Assembly: GCA_016874755.1 (NCBI GenBank)
Contig: VGTH01000003.1
Coordinates: 1-64,000 of the forward strand
Direction: 5' to 3'
Length of the DNA: 64,000 nucleotides
From: Deltaproteobacteria bacterium
GTDB lineage: Bacteria; Desulfobacterota; Binatia; UBA9968
Shown here in pieces: positions 9,091 to 17,702 of this stretch. Position numbers and translations under genes: made by a program. The notes beneath the pieces were generated by a model. That model was given only the letters and a program-made list of their open reading frames with translations, ran no database searches and was not told where the DNA came from. Within the stretch, counting starts at the first letter, position 1. The number at the start of each line of letters is the position of its first letter.

Positions 9091-9194
9091 CTTTACTTCC
9101 CAACAATTTCTTCGTAGGTGGGCGTTGGCATGCCCGTTTTCCAAGTTGGGTCGCAAAGCTCGAGCATATTGCCGCTCGGGACAATTGAAGTGCC

Positions 9195-10394
9195 TTAGTC
9201 TCTCCCGAGCCGCACGACAGTCTCCACTTGGCCAGTTTGCGGAAACATATCGAACGGTTGGATTTCCTGAACCAAATAGCCAGCCTGAATCAGCCGATCG
9301 AGATCGCGTGCCAGCGTTGCCGGGTTGCACGAAACATAGATCACCTTCCGCGCCGCCACATCCAACAGCGCTTCCATCGCAGCCGGCTGCACGCCTTTGC
9401 GCGGTGGATTGAGCACCAGGCAATCGATCTTGCCCAACTGGGCTTTTGCCATACGCGCGGTTTCAGCCACGTCGCCGGCGAAGAAACGGCAGTTGCCGAT
9501 GCCGTTGCGCCGCGCGTTTTGTTTCGCAGCGTCGATCGCAACCGCGCTGTCGTCGACGCCCCATAGGATTTTGGCGCCGCGGGCCAGCATCAATGACATC
9601 GGCCCGACGCCACAATAGAGATCGAGCACCGTTTCTTGGCCGGTCAATGACGCTAGTGCTGCGACCATTTGATAAAGCTTTTGCGCCGTCGCCGGATTGG
9701 CTTGCGAGAACACCCCCGCGGGGAAAACCAATTTCAGGCCGACAACTTCTTCCAGCAAGGTGTTGCGCCCAGCCAGCGGCCGGTATTGATCGCCCCAAAT
9801 CACGTTGCCGCGCGATTCGTTGATATTTTGCACTACGCCCGTGACAAAAGAAAATTTACGCTGCAGGGCACGCGCCAATTTCTCACCTTGCGGCAAAGCC
9901 GGATGGCGCGTCACCAGGGTCACGCTGACTTCGCGTTGGGCGTGGCTATAGCGCAAATCGAGATAGCGCAGGTCGCCGCTGTCATCGCGCTCGTCGTAGG
10001 GCGCGATGGCAAACTCGGCGAGCTTCGCTTTGAGGTATTGAACAACCTGGTTGACCTCGAACGGATGCACCGGACAGGAAGAGATATCGATGACGTGATG
10101 GCTCTGCGGCGCGTAGAGTCCGATTGCGATATCACCGCGATGGCGTCGCACGACCAGCTTCACCCGTCCGCGGTAGCCCAAGCGGCGCGGCGACGCCACG
10201 ACTTCGCGAATTTCCCAACCGGCCAATCGCGGAAATGTGGCAAACGCCTCGCGCACCAATGCCAGTTTACGTTTGAGCTGTTCGGGGTACGGCACATCGA
10301 TAAGCGGGCAGCCGACACAATGCGGAAAATGTCGGCAAGCAATGGCTGCGCGCGCGCCGATCAATCTTGCGGCTCGATGTTGGTTCTCTCGCAC
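9195..10394 (-). CDS. rlmD: 23S rRNA (uracil-C5)-methyltransferase, RlmD/RumA type
   Basis: 399 residues. It transfers a methyl group from SAM to C5 of a uridine in RNA. It begins with an iron-sulfur ligand set, C-x5-C-x2-C (CRHFPHCVGC), plus a fourth Cys in DISSCPVHP. The SAM-binding DLYCGVGPMSL, the LNPPRKG loop and the catalytic-Cys motif YVSCNPATLARD follow. E. coli RlmD has a TRAM RNA-binding domain before the cluster; here almost nothing precedes it, so this is the TRAM-less form. The GTG start at 10394 is the only one that keeps the cluster. The gene is divergent from the DppB-like gene with 88 bases between. The exact target uridine (U1939 or U747, or a tRNA site) cannot be fixed from sequence. 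Confidence 0.88.
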   Translation of the reverse strand: MRENQHRAARLIGARAAIACRHFPHCVGCPLIDVPYPEQLKRKLALVREAFATFPRLAGWEIREVVASPRRLGYRGRVKLVVRRHRGDIAIGLYAPQSHHVIDISSCPVHPFEVNQVVQYLKAKLAEFAIAPYDERDDSGDLRYLDLRYSHAQREVSVTLVTRHPALPQGEKLARALQRKFSFVTGVVQNINESRGNVIWGDQYRPLAGRNTLLEEVVGLKLVFPAGVFSQANPATAQKLYQMVAALASLTGQETVLDLYCGVGPMSLMLARGAKILWGVDDSAVAIDAAKQNARRNGIGNCRFFAGDVAETARMAKAQLGKIDCLVLNPPRKGVQPAAMEALLDVAARKVIYVSCNPATLARDLDRLIQAGYLVQEIQPFDMFPQTGQVETVVRLGRD

Positions 10395-10482
10395 CGGACC
10401 AAACTACCGTGGCGCCACACACGAAGCAAAGCGAGGGCGGCTCTTTGCTCTTTGCTCCACTGCTAAGCTACACTTCGCAGCG

Positions 10483-11400
10483 ATGCTGCGCTTTTTGTTT
10501 AAACGTTTGTTCCACGGCGCCATCGTGCTGTGGATCGTCGCGACGTTGACGTTTCTGCTGCTGCGCCTGGCGCCCGGCGGCCCTTTTGACCGCGAGCGTA
10601 AGCTGCCGCCCGAGGTGCTCGCCAACATTGAAGCCAAATATCACCTCGATAAGCCCCTACTCACGCAATACCTGCGCTATCTCTCAGCGATCGCCCAGGG
10701 CGACTTGGGGCCCTCGTACAAATATCTCGACCGCGGCGTCGGCGCGGTGATCGCCGACACCCTGCCCACATCTGCGCTGCTGGGCTTATTGGCGCTGCTG
10801 TTCGCTCTCGCGGTAGCGCTACCCAGCGGACTGCTGGCTGCCTATTTTCGCGGCTCGTGGATCGACCGCGCCTGCATGTTCGTCGCATCACTTGGGATCT
10901 CTATGCCGCATTTCGTTTTGGGGGCAGTCTTGATCTGGGTCATCGCCCTCCAGCTCAATTGGCTGCAAGCCGGCCGCTGGGATTTGTGGGAGAGCGTGCT
11001 CCTGCCGATGATCACGCTCGGCGCCGCGCCCGCCGCCTATCTCGCCGCGCTCCTGCGCTCAACACTGCTGGAAACCTTCGGCGAAGATTTCGTTCGCACC
11101 GCGCGCGCCAAAGGACTCAAAGAATCGATTGTTGTTCTGCGCCACGCCCTGCGCCTTTCACTCATACCCGTCCTCACCGTGATGGGACCGCTGACGGCGG
11201 CGCTGCTCACCGGTTCGTTTGTGGTGGAATACGTTTTCGCGATCCCCGGCATGGGGAGATTTTTCATCACCGCTGTCACCGATCGCGACTATCCATTGAT
11301 CATGGGTGTGACGCTGGTCTACACGGTGTTGCTGGTGTGCGCCAATCTGCTGATCGATTTACTCTACGGCGTCGTCGACCCACGCATCCGAGCCAATTGA
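10483..11400 (+). CDS. DppB/OppB-type ABC transporter permease
   Basis: 305 residues. The protein starts MLRFLFKRLFHGAIVLWIV, the usual N-terminus of nickel/peptide permeases, and has six membrane segments. The APGGPFDRER segment follows helix 1, and an EAA-type loop (RTARAKGLKESIVVLRHAL) near residue 210 contacts the ATPase. The open frame extends 82 codons upstream, but those residues are unrelated, so the ATG at 10483 is chosen. It forms the inner-membrane channel with the next gene, which starts 2 bases after its stop. No binding protein or ATPase gene is adjacent. Confidence 0.9.
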   Translation: MLRFLFKRLFHGAIVLWIVATLTFLLLRLAPGGPFDRERKLPPEVLANIEAKYHLDKPLLTQYLRYLSAIAQGDLGPSYKYLDRGVGAVIADTLPTSALLGLLALLFALAVALPSGLLAAYFRGSWIDRACMFVASLGISMPHFVLGAVLIWVIALQLNWLQAGRWDLWESVLLPMITLGAAPAAYLAALLRSTLLETFGEDFVRTARAKGLKESIVVLRHALRLSLIPVLTVMGPLTAALLTGSFVVEYVFAIPGMGRFFITAVTDRDYPLIMGVTLVYTVLLVCANLLIDLLYGVVDPRIRAN

Positions 11401-11402
11401 TC

Positions 11403-12233
11403 ATGACCGGCGTGAAACAGCATAGCCTGCTCATGCACTGGAGCCTGGGCTTCGTCGTCGCCATCGCCCTCGCCGCCACGTTGGCACCGTGGCTGTCGCC
11501 CTATTCGGCCAGTGGTCTCGAAGCGAAGCGCATCCTGACACCGCCCAGCCACGAACACTGGATGGGCACCGACGGTTTGGGCCGCGACCTTTTGACGCGC
11601 GTGCTCTACGGTGCGCGGGTTTCGCTCACCGTTGGCGTCGGCACCGCAATCATCGCACTGGTGCTGGGCACGGTTTACGGATTGATCGCCGGCTTCAAGG
11701 GCGGCGGCACGGATAATTTTATGATGCGTATCGTCGATATTTTCTACGGCCTGCCGGACATGCTGATTTTTATTTTGCTGTCGCTCGTCTTCGGCCGCAA
11801 CATCGCCGGCCTCTTAGTCGCGCTGGGGCTGGTCTCCTGGGTCCGCTTTGCGCGCATCGCCCGCGGTCAAGTGCTGCAGGCCAAGGAATATCTCTTTGTC
11901 GAAGGCGCCCGCGCCATCGGCGCGTCGCGTGGCCGGGTCATCTGGCGCCACATTCTGCCCAACATTCTCGGCCCGATCATCGTGACGCTGACCTACAGCA
12001 TCCCCTCGGCAATTCTCGCCGAATCGACACTCAGCTTCATCGGCATCGGCATCAACGACCCTTACAGCCCTTGGGGCACGAGCTGGGGGACACTGGCGCA
12101 GGACGGCTACCGCGCCATGCGCACCTATCCCCATGTAATTTTCTTTCCCGCGACGGCGATCTTTCTCACCATTCTCGCTTTTAACACCTTGGGCAACGCG
12201 CTGCGCGATCGCCTCGATCCGCGGCGCACATGA
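11403..12233 (+). CDS. DppC/OppC-type ABC transporter permease
   Basis: 276 residues from the ATG at 11403. The long frame upstream of it is a shadow of the preceding gene. It has the family signature HWMGTDGLGRDLLTRVLYGA after helix 1, five to six membrane segments, and the EAA loop (EGARAIGASRGRVIWRHILP). It pairs with the DppB-like permease to import dipeptides, oligopeptides, nickel or related solutes. The partner genes dppA, dppD and dppF are not in the window on either side, so the substrate cannot be assigned. Confidence 0.9.
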   Translation: MTGVKQHSLLMHWSLGFVVAIALAATLAPWLSPYSASGLEAKRILTPPSHEHWMGTDGLGRDLLTRVLYGARVSLTVGVGTAIIALVLGTVYGLIAGFKGGGTDNFMMRIVDIFYGLPDMLIFILLSLVFGRNIAGLLVALGLVSWVRFARIARGQVLQAKEYLFVEGARAIGASRGRVIWRHILPNILGPIIVTLTYSIPSAILAESTLSFIGIGINDPYSPWGTSWGTLAQDGYRAMRTYPHVIFFPATAIFLTILAFNTLGNALRDRLDPRRT

Positions 12234-12316
12234 CGCTCGGCAGAGACAAAGCAGTAGACATCTCCAACGCTAGGCTGTGAACCAAGTTGACATTCCGATG
12301 CTCCGACAGCCGCACA

Positions 12317-12334
12317 ATCGGCAAATTGTCCGAT
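12317..12334. promoter_or_regulatory. Possible operator palindrome upstream of a small membrane peptide
   Basis: ATCGGCAAATTGTCCGAT is a near-perfect dyad, 83 bases before a small ORF with a good ribosome binding site. An AT-rich TTATAAT-like box follows at about 12353-12360. The arrangement suits a regulated promoter, but no consensus is matched. Confidence 0.25.
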
Positions 12335-12417
12335 CAGACTAAGATAAATCAACTTTATAATTGCCGGCATGGCGCTTGCTCTACATAGATCGAGAGCGAA
12401 CCGCGGAAGGAGCAGCC

Positions 12418-12510
12418 ATGAGCAAAAGATTTTCAGCCCTAACGGAGATCCTGCCGATCATTATTTACCTGCTGGCATGTATCGCCTGTTCAACTTATTT
12501 GCTGTTCTAG
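12418..12510 (+). CDS. Small single-span membrane peptide (30 residues)
   Basis: A strong GGAAGGAG-type ribosome binding site 6-7 bases before the ATG leads a 30-residue frame, beginning MSKRFSALTEILPIIIYLL. It is one membrane helix with an N-terminal basic start and two cysteines inside the helix. No family is recognised. It stands alone between the permease genes and a VOC gene. The binding site, composition and clean stop support translation; the function is unknown. Confidence 0.45.
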   Translation: MSKRFSALTEILPIIIYLLACIACSTYLLF

Positions 12511-12619
12511 TTTGCGACTACTTCGTGCGCCGATCGTCTGCGCCATCCGCCCCTTGACCGCCCGCGCGCTTTCCCGCTAAGTTCTCCTTCCTTATCAAGT
12601 CGAACAAGGAGAATTTTTC

Positions 12620-12973
12620 ATGGCGTACCGCCTCGATCACATTGCGATCAACTGCAAAGACCTGCAGCAGTCGATTCAATTCAACGAAAAATTTATGAAC
12701 GGCACTCCGACGCCCATCCGCAAAGGCGGCGGCGGCGAATTCTGCTTTATGAACATCACCGGCGCGCCGTCGGTGCAGCTGATCGCATCCAACGACGCGG
12801 CCGGCATCAACCATTATGGCTTTGTCACCGACAACATCGACGGCACGGCGGCGGAGCTAAAATCAAAGGGCGCCGAGATCATTCGTGAAATCCGCGATCA
12901 AGACGGTAAGCTGACCACGATTTTCGTGAAGGATTGTAACGGTCTCAGCATGGAAGTGCGCATCCCACGCTGA
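12620..12973 (+). CDS. VOC-superfamily (glyoxalase-like) protein
   Basis: 117 residues, a single vicinal-oxygen-chelate module. It starts YRLDHIAINCKDLQQSIQF, with a likely metal His at residue 6, and has matching HYGFVTDNID and a C-terminal KDCNGLSMEVR, where Glu would be the last ligand. Enzymes of this fold are glyoxalases, dioxygenases or isomerases, usually dimeric at this length. AAGGAG lies before the ATG. It is monocistronic; the substrate is unknown. Confidence 0.8.
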   Translation: MAYRLDHIAINCKDLQQSIQFNEKFMNGTPTPIRKGGGGEFCFMNITGAPSVQLIASNDAAGINHYGFVTDNIDGTAAELKSKGAEIIREIRDQDGKLTTIFVKDCNGLSMEVRIPR

Positions 12974-12974
12974 A

Positions 12975-13165
12975 CAAGATGCGAAGATTCACCACAGAGA
13001 GCACCGAGGGCACAGAGTTCGGAAAGAGAATAACCACGAAAAGTACGAAACACGCGAAAGGTGATTCAACCGGAGCCTCCATTTTCGTGTGCTTCGTGGT
13101 TGCTTCTTAGCTGAGTTACGGTCTCTGTGTGCTCCGCGCCTCCGTGGTGAGTCCCGATCGGATTG
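12975..13165. repeat. Nested intergenic palindrome (two repeat families)
   Basis: The outer arms are CACCACAGAGAGCACCGAGG on the left and the inverse, CTCCGCGCCTCCGTGGTGAG, on the right. Inside them sits a second palindrome of another family: ACCACGAAAAGTACGAAAC left, TTTCGTGTGCTTCGTGGTTG right. Together they form a 190-base element after the VOC gene. The same nesting order is seen again at 14413-14572. Confidence 0.8.
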
Positions 13166-13235
13166 ACTTTCACCCGACCGCGACTTAATTTGCACCTACA
13201 AGGTCAACAAAGTCAGGAATGCTGCAGGAGGAACT

Positions 13236-14405
13236 ATGGCCAAATCGTTTCAAGAATTAATGGCCGATGCGCGCAAAGATGTTCCGGAGATGACGCCGCA
13301 ACAAGTCAATGAACTTTTAACAAAGAATGGCAAGAACCATGTAATCCTTGATGTTCGCGAAAGCGACGAGTGGCGCCAGGGACATCTTGAAGGCGCCGTG
13401 CCGCTGCCCCGTGGCTTTCTCGAAATCAAAGTCGAGAGCACCGTTCCCGACAAGCATACGCCGGTCATCGCCTACTGCGCCGGCGGCGTGCGCTCATTGC
13501 TGGCGGCCAAGGCCATGAAAGAAATGGGCTACAAAGACGTCACGTCCATGAGCGGCGGCTACAACGGCTGGAAAAACGGCGGCTTCAAATGGGTGCAAGA
13601 TTTCCAGTACACGCCCGAACAGCTGATCCGCTACAGCCGTCACTTCCTCTTGCCCGAGGTCGGCGAAGAAGGTCAAGCGAAATTGCTGCAAGCCAAAGTG
13701 TTGATGGTCGGCGCCGGCGGCTTGGGCTCACCGTCGGCTTACTATCTCGCCGCCGCCGGTGTCGGCACGTTGGGCATCATCGACAACGACGTCGTCGACA
13801 TCTCTAACTTGCAGCGGCAGATTCTCCACGCCAACGACCGCGTCGGCATGCCCAAGGTTGAGTCGGCCCAGAAAACTTTGCAGGGGCTCAACCCCGATAT
13901 CAAAGTGATTCCTTATCAGGCCAAGCTAACCTCGGAAAATATCTTGGATATTCTCAAAGACTACGACATGGTGGTCGACGGCTGCGATAATTTTCCGACG
14001 CGCTATTTGGTCAACGACGCCTGCGTGCTCACCGGCAAACCGAATGTCCACGGCAGCATTTTTCAATTCGAAGGTCAGGCAACTGTTTTCTACCCGGGCA
14101 AAGGCCCATGCTACCGCTGCTTGTACCCGGAGCCACCGCCGGCGGAGATGGCGCCGAGCTGCGCCGAAGCCGGCGTGCTCGGCGTGCTGCCCGGCTTGAT
14201 CGGCACGATTGAAGCGTTGGAAGCGATCAAGCTGATCCTCGGTAAAGGCGACAGCATGATCGGCCGCCTGCTCTGCTTCAACACGTTGACCATGGAGATC
14301 AACACTTTGAAATTGCGCCGCGACCCCGCCTGCCCAATGTGCGGCGACAACCCGACGATCAAAGAGTTGATCGATTACGAGGAATTTTGCAGCTTACGGC
14401 ACTAG
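13236..14405 (+). CDS. moeB: Rhodanese-MoeB/ThiF fusion, sulfur-carrier adenylyltransferase
   Basis: 389 residues. Residues about 20-125 form a rhodanese domain with active-site loop CAGGVR, which can hold a persulfide. Residues about 130-389 form an E1-like adenylyltransferase with ATP-binding VGAGGLGS, an acidic DNDVVDISNLQRQ segment, a Cys in PSCAEAGVLG and two zinc CxxC pairs (CYRC, CPMC). It should adenylate the C-terminal Gly of a ubiquitin-like carrier (MoaD or ThiS type) and supply sulfur for molybdopterin, thiamine or cysteine synthesis. In eukaryotic MOCS3 the rhodanese is at the C-terminus; here it is at the N-terminus. AGGAGG precedes the ATG. It would fit the many molybdenum enzymes in this window. 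Confidence 0.9.
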   Translation: MAKSFQELMADARKDVPEMTPQQVNELLTKNGKNHVILDVRESDEWRQGHLEGAVPLPRGFLEIKVESTVPDKHTPVIAYCAGGVRSLLAAKAMKEMGYKDVTSMSGGYNGWKNGGFKWVQDFQYTPEQLIRYSRHFLLPEVGEEGQAKLLQAKVLMVGAGGLGSPSAYYLAAAGVGTLGIIDNDVVDISNLQRQILHANDRVGMPKVESAQKTLQGLNPDIKVIPYQAKLTSENILDILKDYDMVVDGCDNFPTRYLVNDACVLTGKPNVHGSIFQFEGQATVFYPGKGPCYRCLYPEPPPAEMAPSCAEAGVLGVLPGLIGTIEALEAIKLILGKGDSMIGRLLCFNTLTMEINTLKLRRDPACPMCGDNPTIKELIDYEEFCSLRH

Positions 14406-14412
14406 AAGATTA

Positions 14413-14572
14413 GAAGACTCACCACAGAGGCGCGGAGCACACGGAGACGGGAACTTAAGAAGCAACCACGAAACACACGAAAATCACGAAATGTCGCATC
14501 ACCTTTTCGTGCTTTTCGTGGCTATTCTTCTGCCGAACTTCGTTTCCTTTGTGCCTCCGCGGTGGATCATCC
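14413..14572. repeat. Nested intergenic palindrome (two repeat families)
   Basis: Left outer arm ACTCACCACAGAGGCGCGGAG, abbreviated here by its first 16 bases, with right outer arm GTGCCTCCGCGGTGGATC. Inner arms are AACCACGAAACACACGAAAA and TTTTCGTGCTTTTCGTGGC. It lies between the convergent moeB-like and rluB genes, so it may terminate both transcripts. Confidence 0.75.
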
Positions 14573-14580
14573 AAACCGAT

Positions 14581-15306
14581 TCATAGCCCCACCGCTCGTT
14601 TGAGCGACGCCACTTCGACTCTCGACAACGGCCGGATATCCCCCGGCGCGAGTTTGCCTAGCGTCACCGTGCCCATGCGCATGCGGATCAATTTCTCAAC
14701 GAAGTAACCCAACGCCTCGAACATGCGGCGCACTTCGCGTTTGCGCCCTTCGTGAATTTCGATTTCCACCCAGGCGTTTTTTTTGAGCCTTTCGAGCACG
14801 CGCACGCGCGCGGGCGCGGTCATGCCATCTTCGAGGCGAAGGCCTTTGCGCAGTCGGCCCAGCTCTTCTTCGCTGGGACAAGCGCTGAGCTTCACATGAT
14901 AGAGTTTTTTCACGCCAAAGCGCGGATGCATCAGCCGCTGCGCCAACTCACCGTCATTGGTCAGCAGCAATAGGCCCGCCGTGTTGTAGTCTAACCGGCC
15001 CACCGCAAAGACCCGCTGTTTCTCACCGAGCTCACGCAAGAACGGCGTGAGATCGGGACGCTTTTCCGGATCGTTTAGCGTTGTGATAATTCCCGGCGGT
15101 TTGTGAAAAGCGTAGTAGAGCGGCGCGGCGGGCGGGCGAATACGCTTGCCGTCGACCTTGATGCTGTCCTGCGCCGGATCAGCCTGGGTGCCGAGCTTGC
15201 GGACCACCGCTCCATTGACCATGACGCGCCCTTCGGCAATCCAACGCTCGGCTTCACGGCGTGATGCAAGCCCGGCATGGGCGAGAATCTTTTGTAAGCG
15301 CTCCAT
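14581..15306 (-). CDS. rluB: rRNA pseudouridine synthase, RluB/RsuA family
   Basis: 241 residues. An N-terminal S4 RNA-binding domain (ERLQKILAHAGLASRREAER) is followed by the RsuA/RluB catalytic domain with the nucleophilic Asp in GRLDYNTAGLLLLTNDGE. It isomerises a uridine in rRNA; RluB acts on U2605 of 23S rRNA in E. coli. It is the last gene of the M50 protease-trpS-scpA-scpB-rluB series, in which scpA, scpB and rluB are commonly linked in bacteria. It begins 60 bases after scpB. Length and motifs are complete. Confidence 0.92.
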   Translation of the reverse strand: MERLQKILAHAGLASRREAERWIAEGRVMVNGAVVRKLGTQADPAQDSIKVDGKRIRPPAAPLYYAFHKPPGIITTLNDPEKRPDLTPFLRELGEKQRVFAVGRLDYNTAGLLLLTNDGELAQRLMHPRFGVKKLYHVKLSACPSEEELGRLRKGLRLEDGMTAPARVRVLERLKKNAWVEIEIHEGRKREVRRMFEALGYFVEKLIRMRMGTVTLGKLAPGDIRPLSRVEVASLKRAVGL

Positions 15307-15307
15307 G

Positions 15308-15355
15308 ATTGGAATGCGTTTCGAGGTTCGGGTTGCGCGTTTCGGGTTTCGCGCA
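15308..15355. repeat. Half copy of the TTTCGGGTT intergenic repeat
   Basis: Degenerate words (GTTTCGAGGTTCGGGTTGCG, then TTTCGGGTTTCGCG) fill the gap between scpB and rluB. It resembles one arm of the palindrome at 9013-9090, but no inverse arm follows. Confidence 0.45.
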
Positions 15356-15366
15356 GAGGACCTGTA

Positions 15367-15951
15367 CTATTCTTCCGCTTCGGCCTGTTCCAGCGCGACC
15401 TGTTCGCTCTCGCCCGGTAGCTCTGGCAGCCTGATCTCGTCGGCTTCTTTGAGCGTCGGCAGTTGGCCCAGATCTTTTAGATTGAACAGTTGTAGGAAGT
15501 CATCGGTGGTGCCAAAGAGAAACGGTCGTCCCGGAACATCCTTGCGCGCCACGGCGCGAATCAGGTTGCGCTCCAACAATGTGTTGACCACCCCGTCGGC
15601 ATCGACGCCGCGGATCGCTTCGATTTCGGCTTTGGTGATCGGCTGGCGATAGGCGATGATCGCCAGGGTTTCGAGAGTCGCCCGGCTCATGCGCGCTGGG
15701 CGGCCGCCGAGATATTTTTTGACAAAATCGGCGTTGACTTTCGCCGTGCGCAGCTGAAAACCGCCCGCCACCTCCACCAGCCGCACGCCGCGCTTGCTGT
15801 TTTCGTAGTCGCCTTGCAGCTCCCTCAACGCGCCGCTCACTTCGTCTTTGCCTGCCGCGTTGACGATCTCGACAAAGCGCTGCAGCGGTACTGGCCCGTC
15901 GGCGACAAACAGCAAGCTCTCCAAGACTGATTTTAAATCTTCACGTTCCAT
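15367..15951 (-). CDS. scpB: Segregation and condensation protein B
   Basis: 194 residues with two winged-helix domains; the second is clear in LETLAIIAYRQPITKAEIEA and VDADGVVNTLLERN. ScpB binds the kleisin ScpA and regulates the SMC condensin that compacts and separates newly replicated DNA. The start overlaps the end of scpA by 11 bases, so translation is coupled. The acidic C-terminal tail past residue 175 is usual for the family. Confidence 0.93.
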   Translation of the reverse strand: MEREDLKSVLESLLFVADGPVPLQRFVEIVNAAGKDEVSGALRELQGDYENSKRGVRLVEVAGGFQLRTAKVNADFVKKYLGGRPARMSRATLETLAIIAYRQPITKAEIEAIRGVDADGVVNTLLERNLIRAVARKDVPGRPFLFGTTDDFLQLFNLKDLGQLPTLKEADEIRLPELPGESEQVALEQAEAEE

Positions 15952-16717
15952 GCTGCTCTTCCTCAGCTTCGTCTAACGTCACCTGCTCCGCCGCCTGGTC
16001 CATGCCCACCGCTGCTTCGATCATAATCGGCCCCGACAGCTCTTCCTGGACAATGCGAATGGCGCGCACCTTCACCAGCTCAAGCATCGCGAGAAAAGTC
16101 ACGACAACGTCCATGCGCGTCTTGGCGTCGTCGAACAACGACTCAAAGTAGACCTGCGCCTGCGCCCTTAGTCGATCGAGCAGCAACGTCATCTTCTGCC
16201 GCACCGTGATCTTGTCGAGAATGACTTCATGGACAACGTCCTTGGGCAAGCGCTCGATCACCCGTTGGATCGCTGCCAGCAACTCGAGCACCGAGATTTC
16301 GCGAAAACCGGCCGGCGTCGGCGTTTCCGTCGGCGCGGCGTTGCGCGCGAAGACGTCGCGGGTCAGTACTTCGCGCTGCTCCAATTGCTCGGCGGCGTCC
16401 TTGAATCGTTGATACTCGAGTAAGCGTTTTACCAGCTCGTCGCGCGGGTCGGCACCCTCGTCTTCGTCCTCGTCCGGCGCCGTCTCGCCGGCGGGTAGGA
16501 GCATGCGCGATTTGATATGAATCAAGGTCGCCGCCATGACCAGAAACTCACCGGCCACGTCGAGATTCAACGTCTGCATCAACTCCAGGGTTGCCAGATA
16601 CTGCTCGGTGATCGTCGCGATGGGAATGTCGGTGATGTTCACCTCATTTTTCTTGATGAGGTGGAGCAAGAGGTCGAGGGGACCTTCGAAGATTTCGAGT
16701 TGGACGTTGGTGCTCAC
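15941..16717 (-). CDS. scpA: Segregation and condensation protein A (kleisin)
   Basis: 258 residues. The N-terminus (VQLEIFEGPLDLLLHLIKKN) is the ScpA signature that binds the SMC neck. The middle is acidic (PDEDEDEGADPRDELV, about 82-97), and the C-terminal winged helix (VVTFLAMLELVKVRAI) closes the SMC ring at the heads. The GTG start overlaps the trpS stop as GTGA. Its length equals the normal family size. Confidence 0.93.
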   Translation of the reverse strand: MSTNVQLEIFEGPLDLLLHLIKKNEVNITDIPIATITEQYLATLELMQTLNLDVAGEFLVMAATLIHIKSRMLLPAGETAPDEDEDEGADPRDELVKRLLEYQRFKDAAEQLEQREVLTRDVFARNAAPTETPTPAGFREISVLELLAAIQRVIERLPKDVVHEVILDKITVRQKMTLLLDRLRAQAQVYFESLFDDAKTRMDVVVTFLAMLELVKVRAIRIVQEELSGPIMIEAAVGMDQAAEQVTLDEAEEEQHGT

Positions 16718-17691
16718 AGTCCCAAGGTCTCACGCACTTCGATCATGGTTTCGTTGGCTACTCTCTGCGCCCGTTGGTTGCCGTCGGCGAGAATCGCCTC
16801 GACTTCCTGGGGTTTGTTTTCCAGTTGCGCGCGCTTCTCGCGCACCGGCGCGAGCTCTTCGATGACATGCTTGATCATCACTTTCTTGCAGTCAAAGCAG
16901 CCGATGCCGGCGGTGCGGCAGCCTTGGGAGACTTCGGCGATTTCCTCCGGCGTGCAGTAAATCTTGTGCAACTGAAACGCCGGGCATTTCTCCGGCTCGC
17001 CGGGATCGGTGCGCCGCACGCGCGCCGGGTCGGTGGTCATCTTGCTGATCTTCTGATCGATGTCCTTCGGCGAGTCGGAGAGGAAAACCGCGTTGCCGTA
17101 GCTCTTGCTCATCTTGCGGCCGTCGAGGCCCGGCACTTTCTGCGACTCGGTCAGCAACACATCCGGCTCGGGAAAAATCGGCTTATAAATTTGGTTGAAG
17201 CGGCGCACGATCTCGCGCGTCAGTTCCACATGGGGCGCCTGGTCGACACCCACCGGAACTTTGTTGGCTTTGTAAATAGTGATATCCGCCGCCTGCAGCA
17301 CCGGATAGCCCAAAAAGCCATAGGTCGACAGATCCTTGCCGACGATTTCTTTGATCTGCTCTTTGTAGGTAGGATTTCTTTCCAACCAGGGCACCGGCAC
17401 GATCATCGAATAGAGCAAATGCAGCTCGGCATGCTCGCGGACGCGCGATTGGCGAAAAATCACCGAGCGCTCCGGATCGAGGCCGACGCTCAGCCAATCC
17501 ATCACCATCTCGACCGTGCTTTGGTTGATGCCCTGGGGCGACGCGTAGTCCGTCGTCAACGCGTGCCAGTCCGCCACGAAGAAATAACATTGAAACTGTT
17601 CTTGCAGCTTGATCCAGTTGGTTAGCGCGCCGTGAAAATGACCGAGATGCAATCGGCCCGTCGGGCGCATGCCGCTAACGATCGTGTTCAT
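16714..17691 (-). CDS. trpS: Tryptophanyl-tRNA synthetase
   Basis: 325 residues, class I synthetase. The HIGH-type motif is in GRLHLGHFHGAL and the KMSKS loop in GRKMSKSYGNAVFLSD. It charges tRNA-Trp. The C-terminal part has CRTAGIGCFDCKK, a cysteine pattern found in some TrpS proteins of this length class. The gene starts 11 bases after the M50 protease gene ends and overlaps scpA. All catalytic parts appear intact. Confidence 0.95.
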   Translation of the reverse strand: MNTIVSGMRPTGRLHLGHFHGALTNWIKLQEQFQCYFFVADWHALTTDYASPQGINQSTVEMVMDWLSVGLDPERSVIFRQSRVREHAELHLLYSMIVPVPWLERNPTYKEQIKEIVGKDLSTYGFLGYPVLQAADITIYKANKVPVGVDQAPHVELTREIVRRFNQIYKPIFPEPDVLLTESQKVPGLDGRKMSKSYGNAVFLSDSPKDIDQKISKMTTDPARVRRTDPGEPEKCPAFQLHKIYCTPEEIAEVSQGCRTAGIGCFDCKKVMIKHVIEELAPVREKRAQLENKPQEVEAILADGNQRAQRVANETMIEVRETLGL

Positions 17692-17702
17692 ATCTTTCCA
17701 GT

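Noticed and set aside
10857-11402. Long open frame ahead of the DppC-like gene
   Set aside because: Its residues are the out-of-frame reading of the DppB-like gene; the real start is the ATG at 11403.
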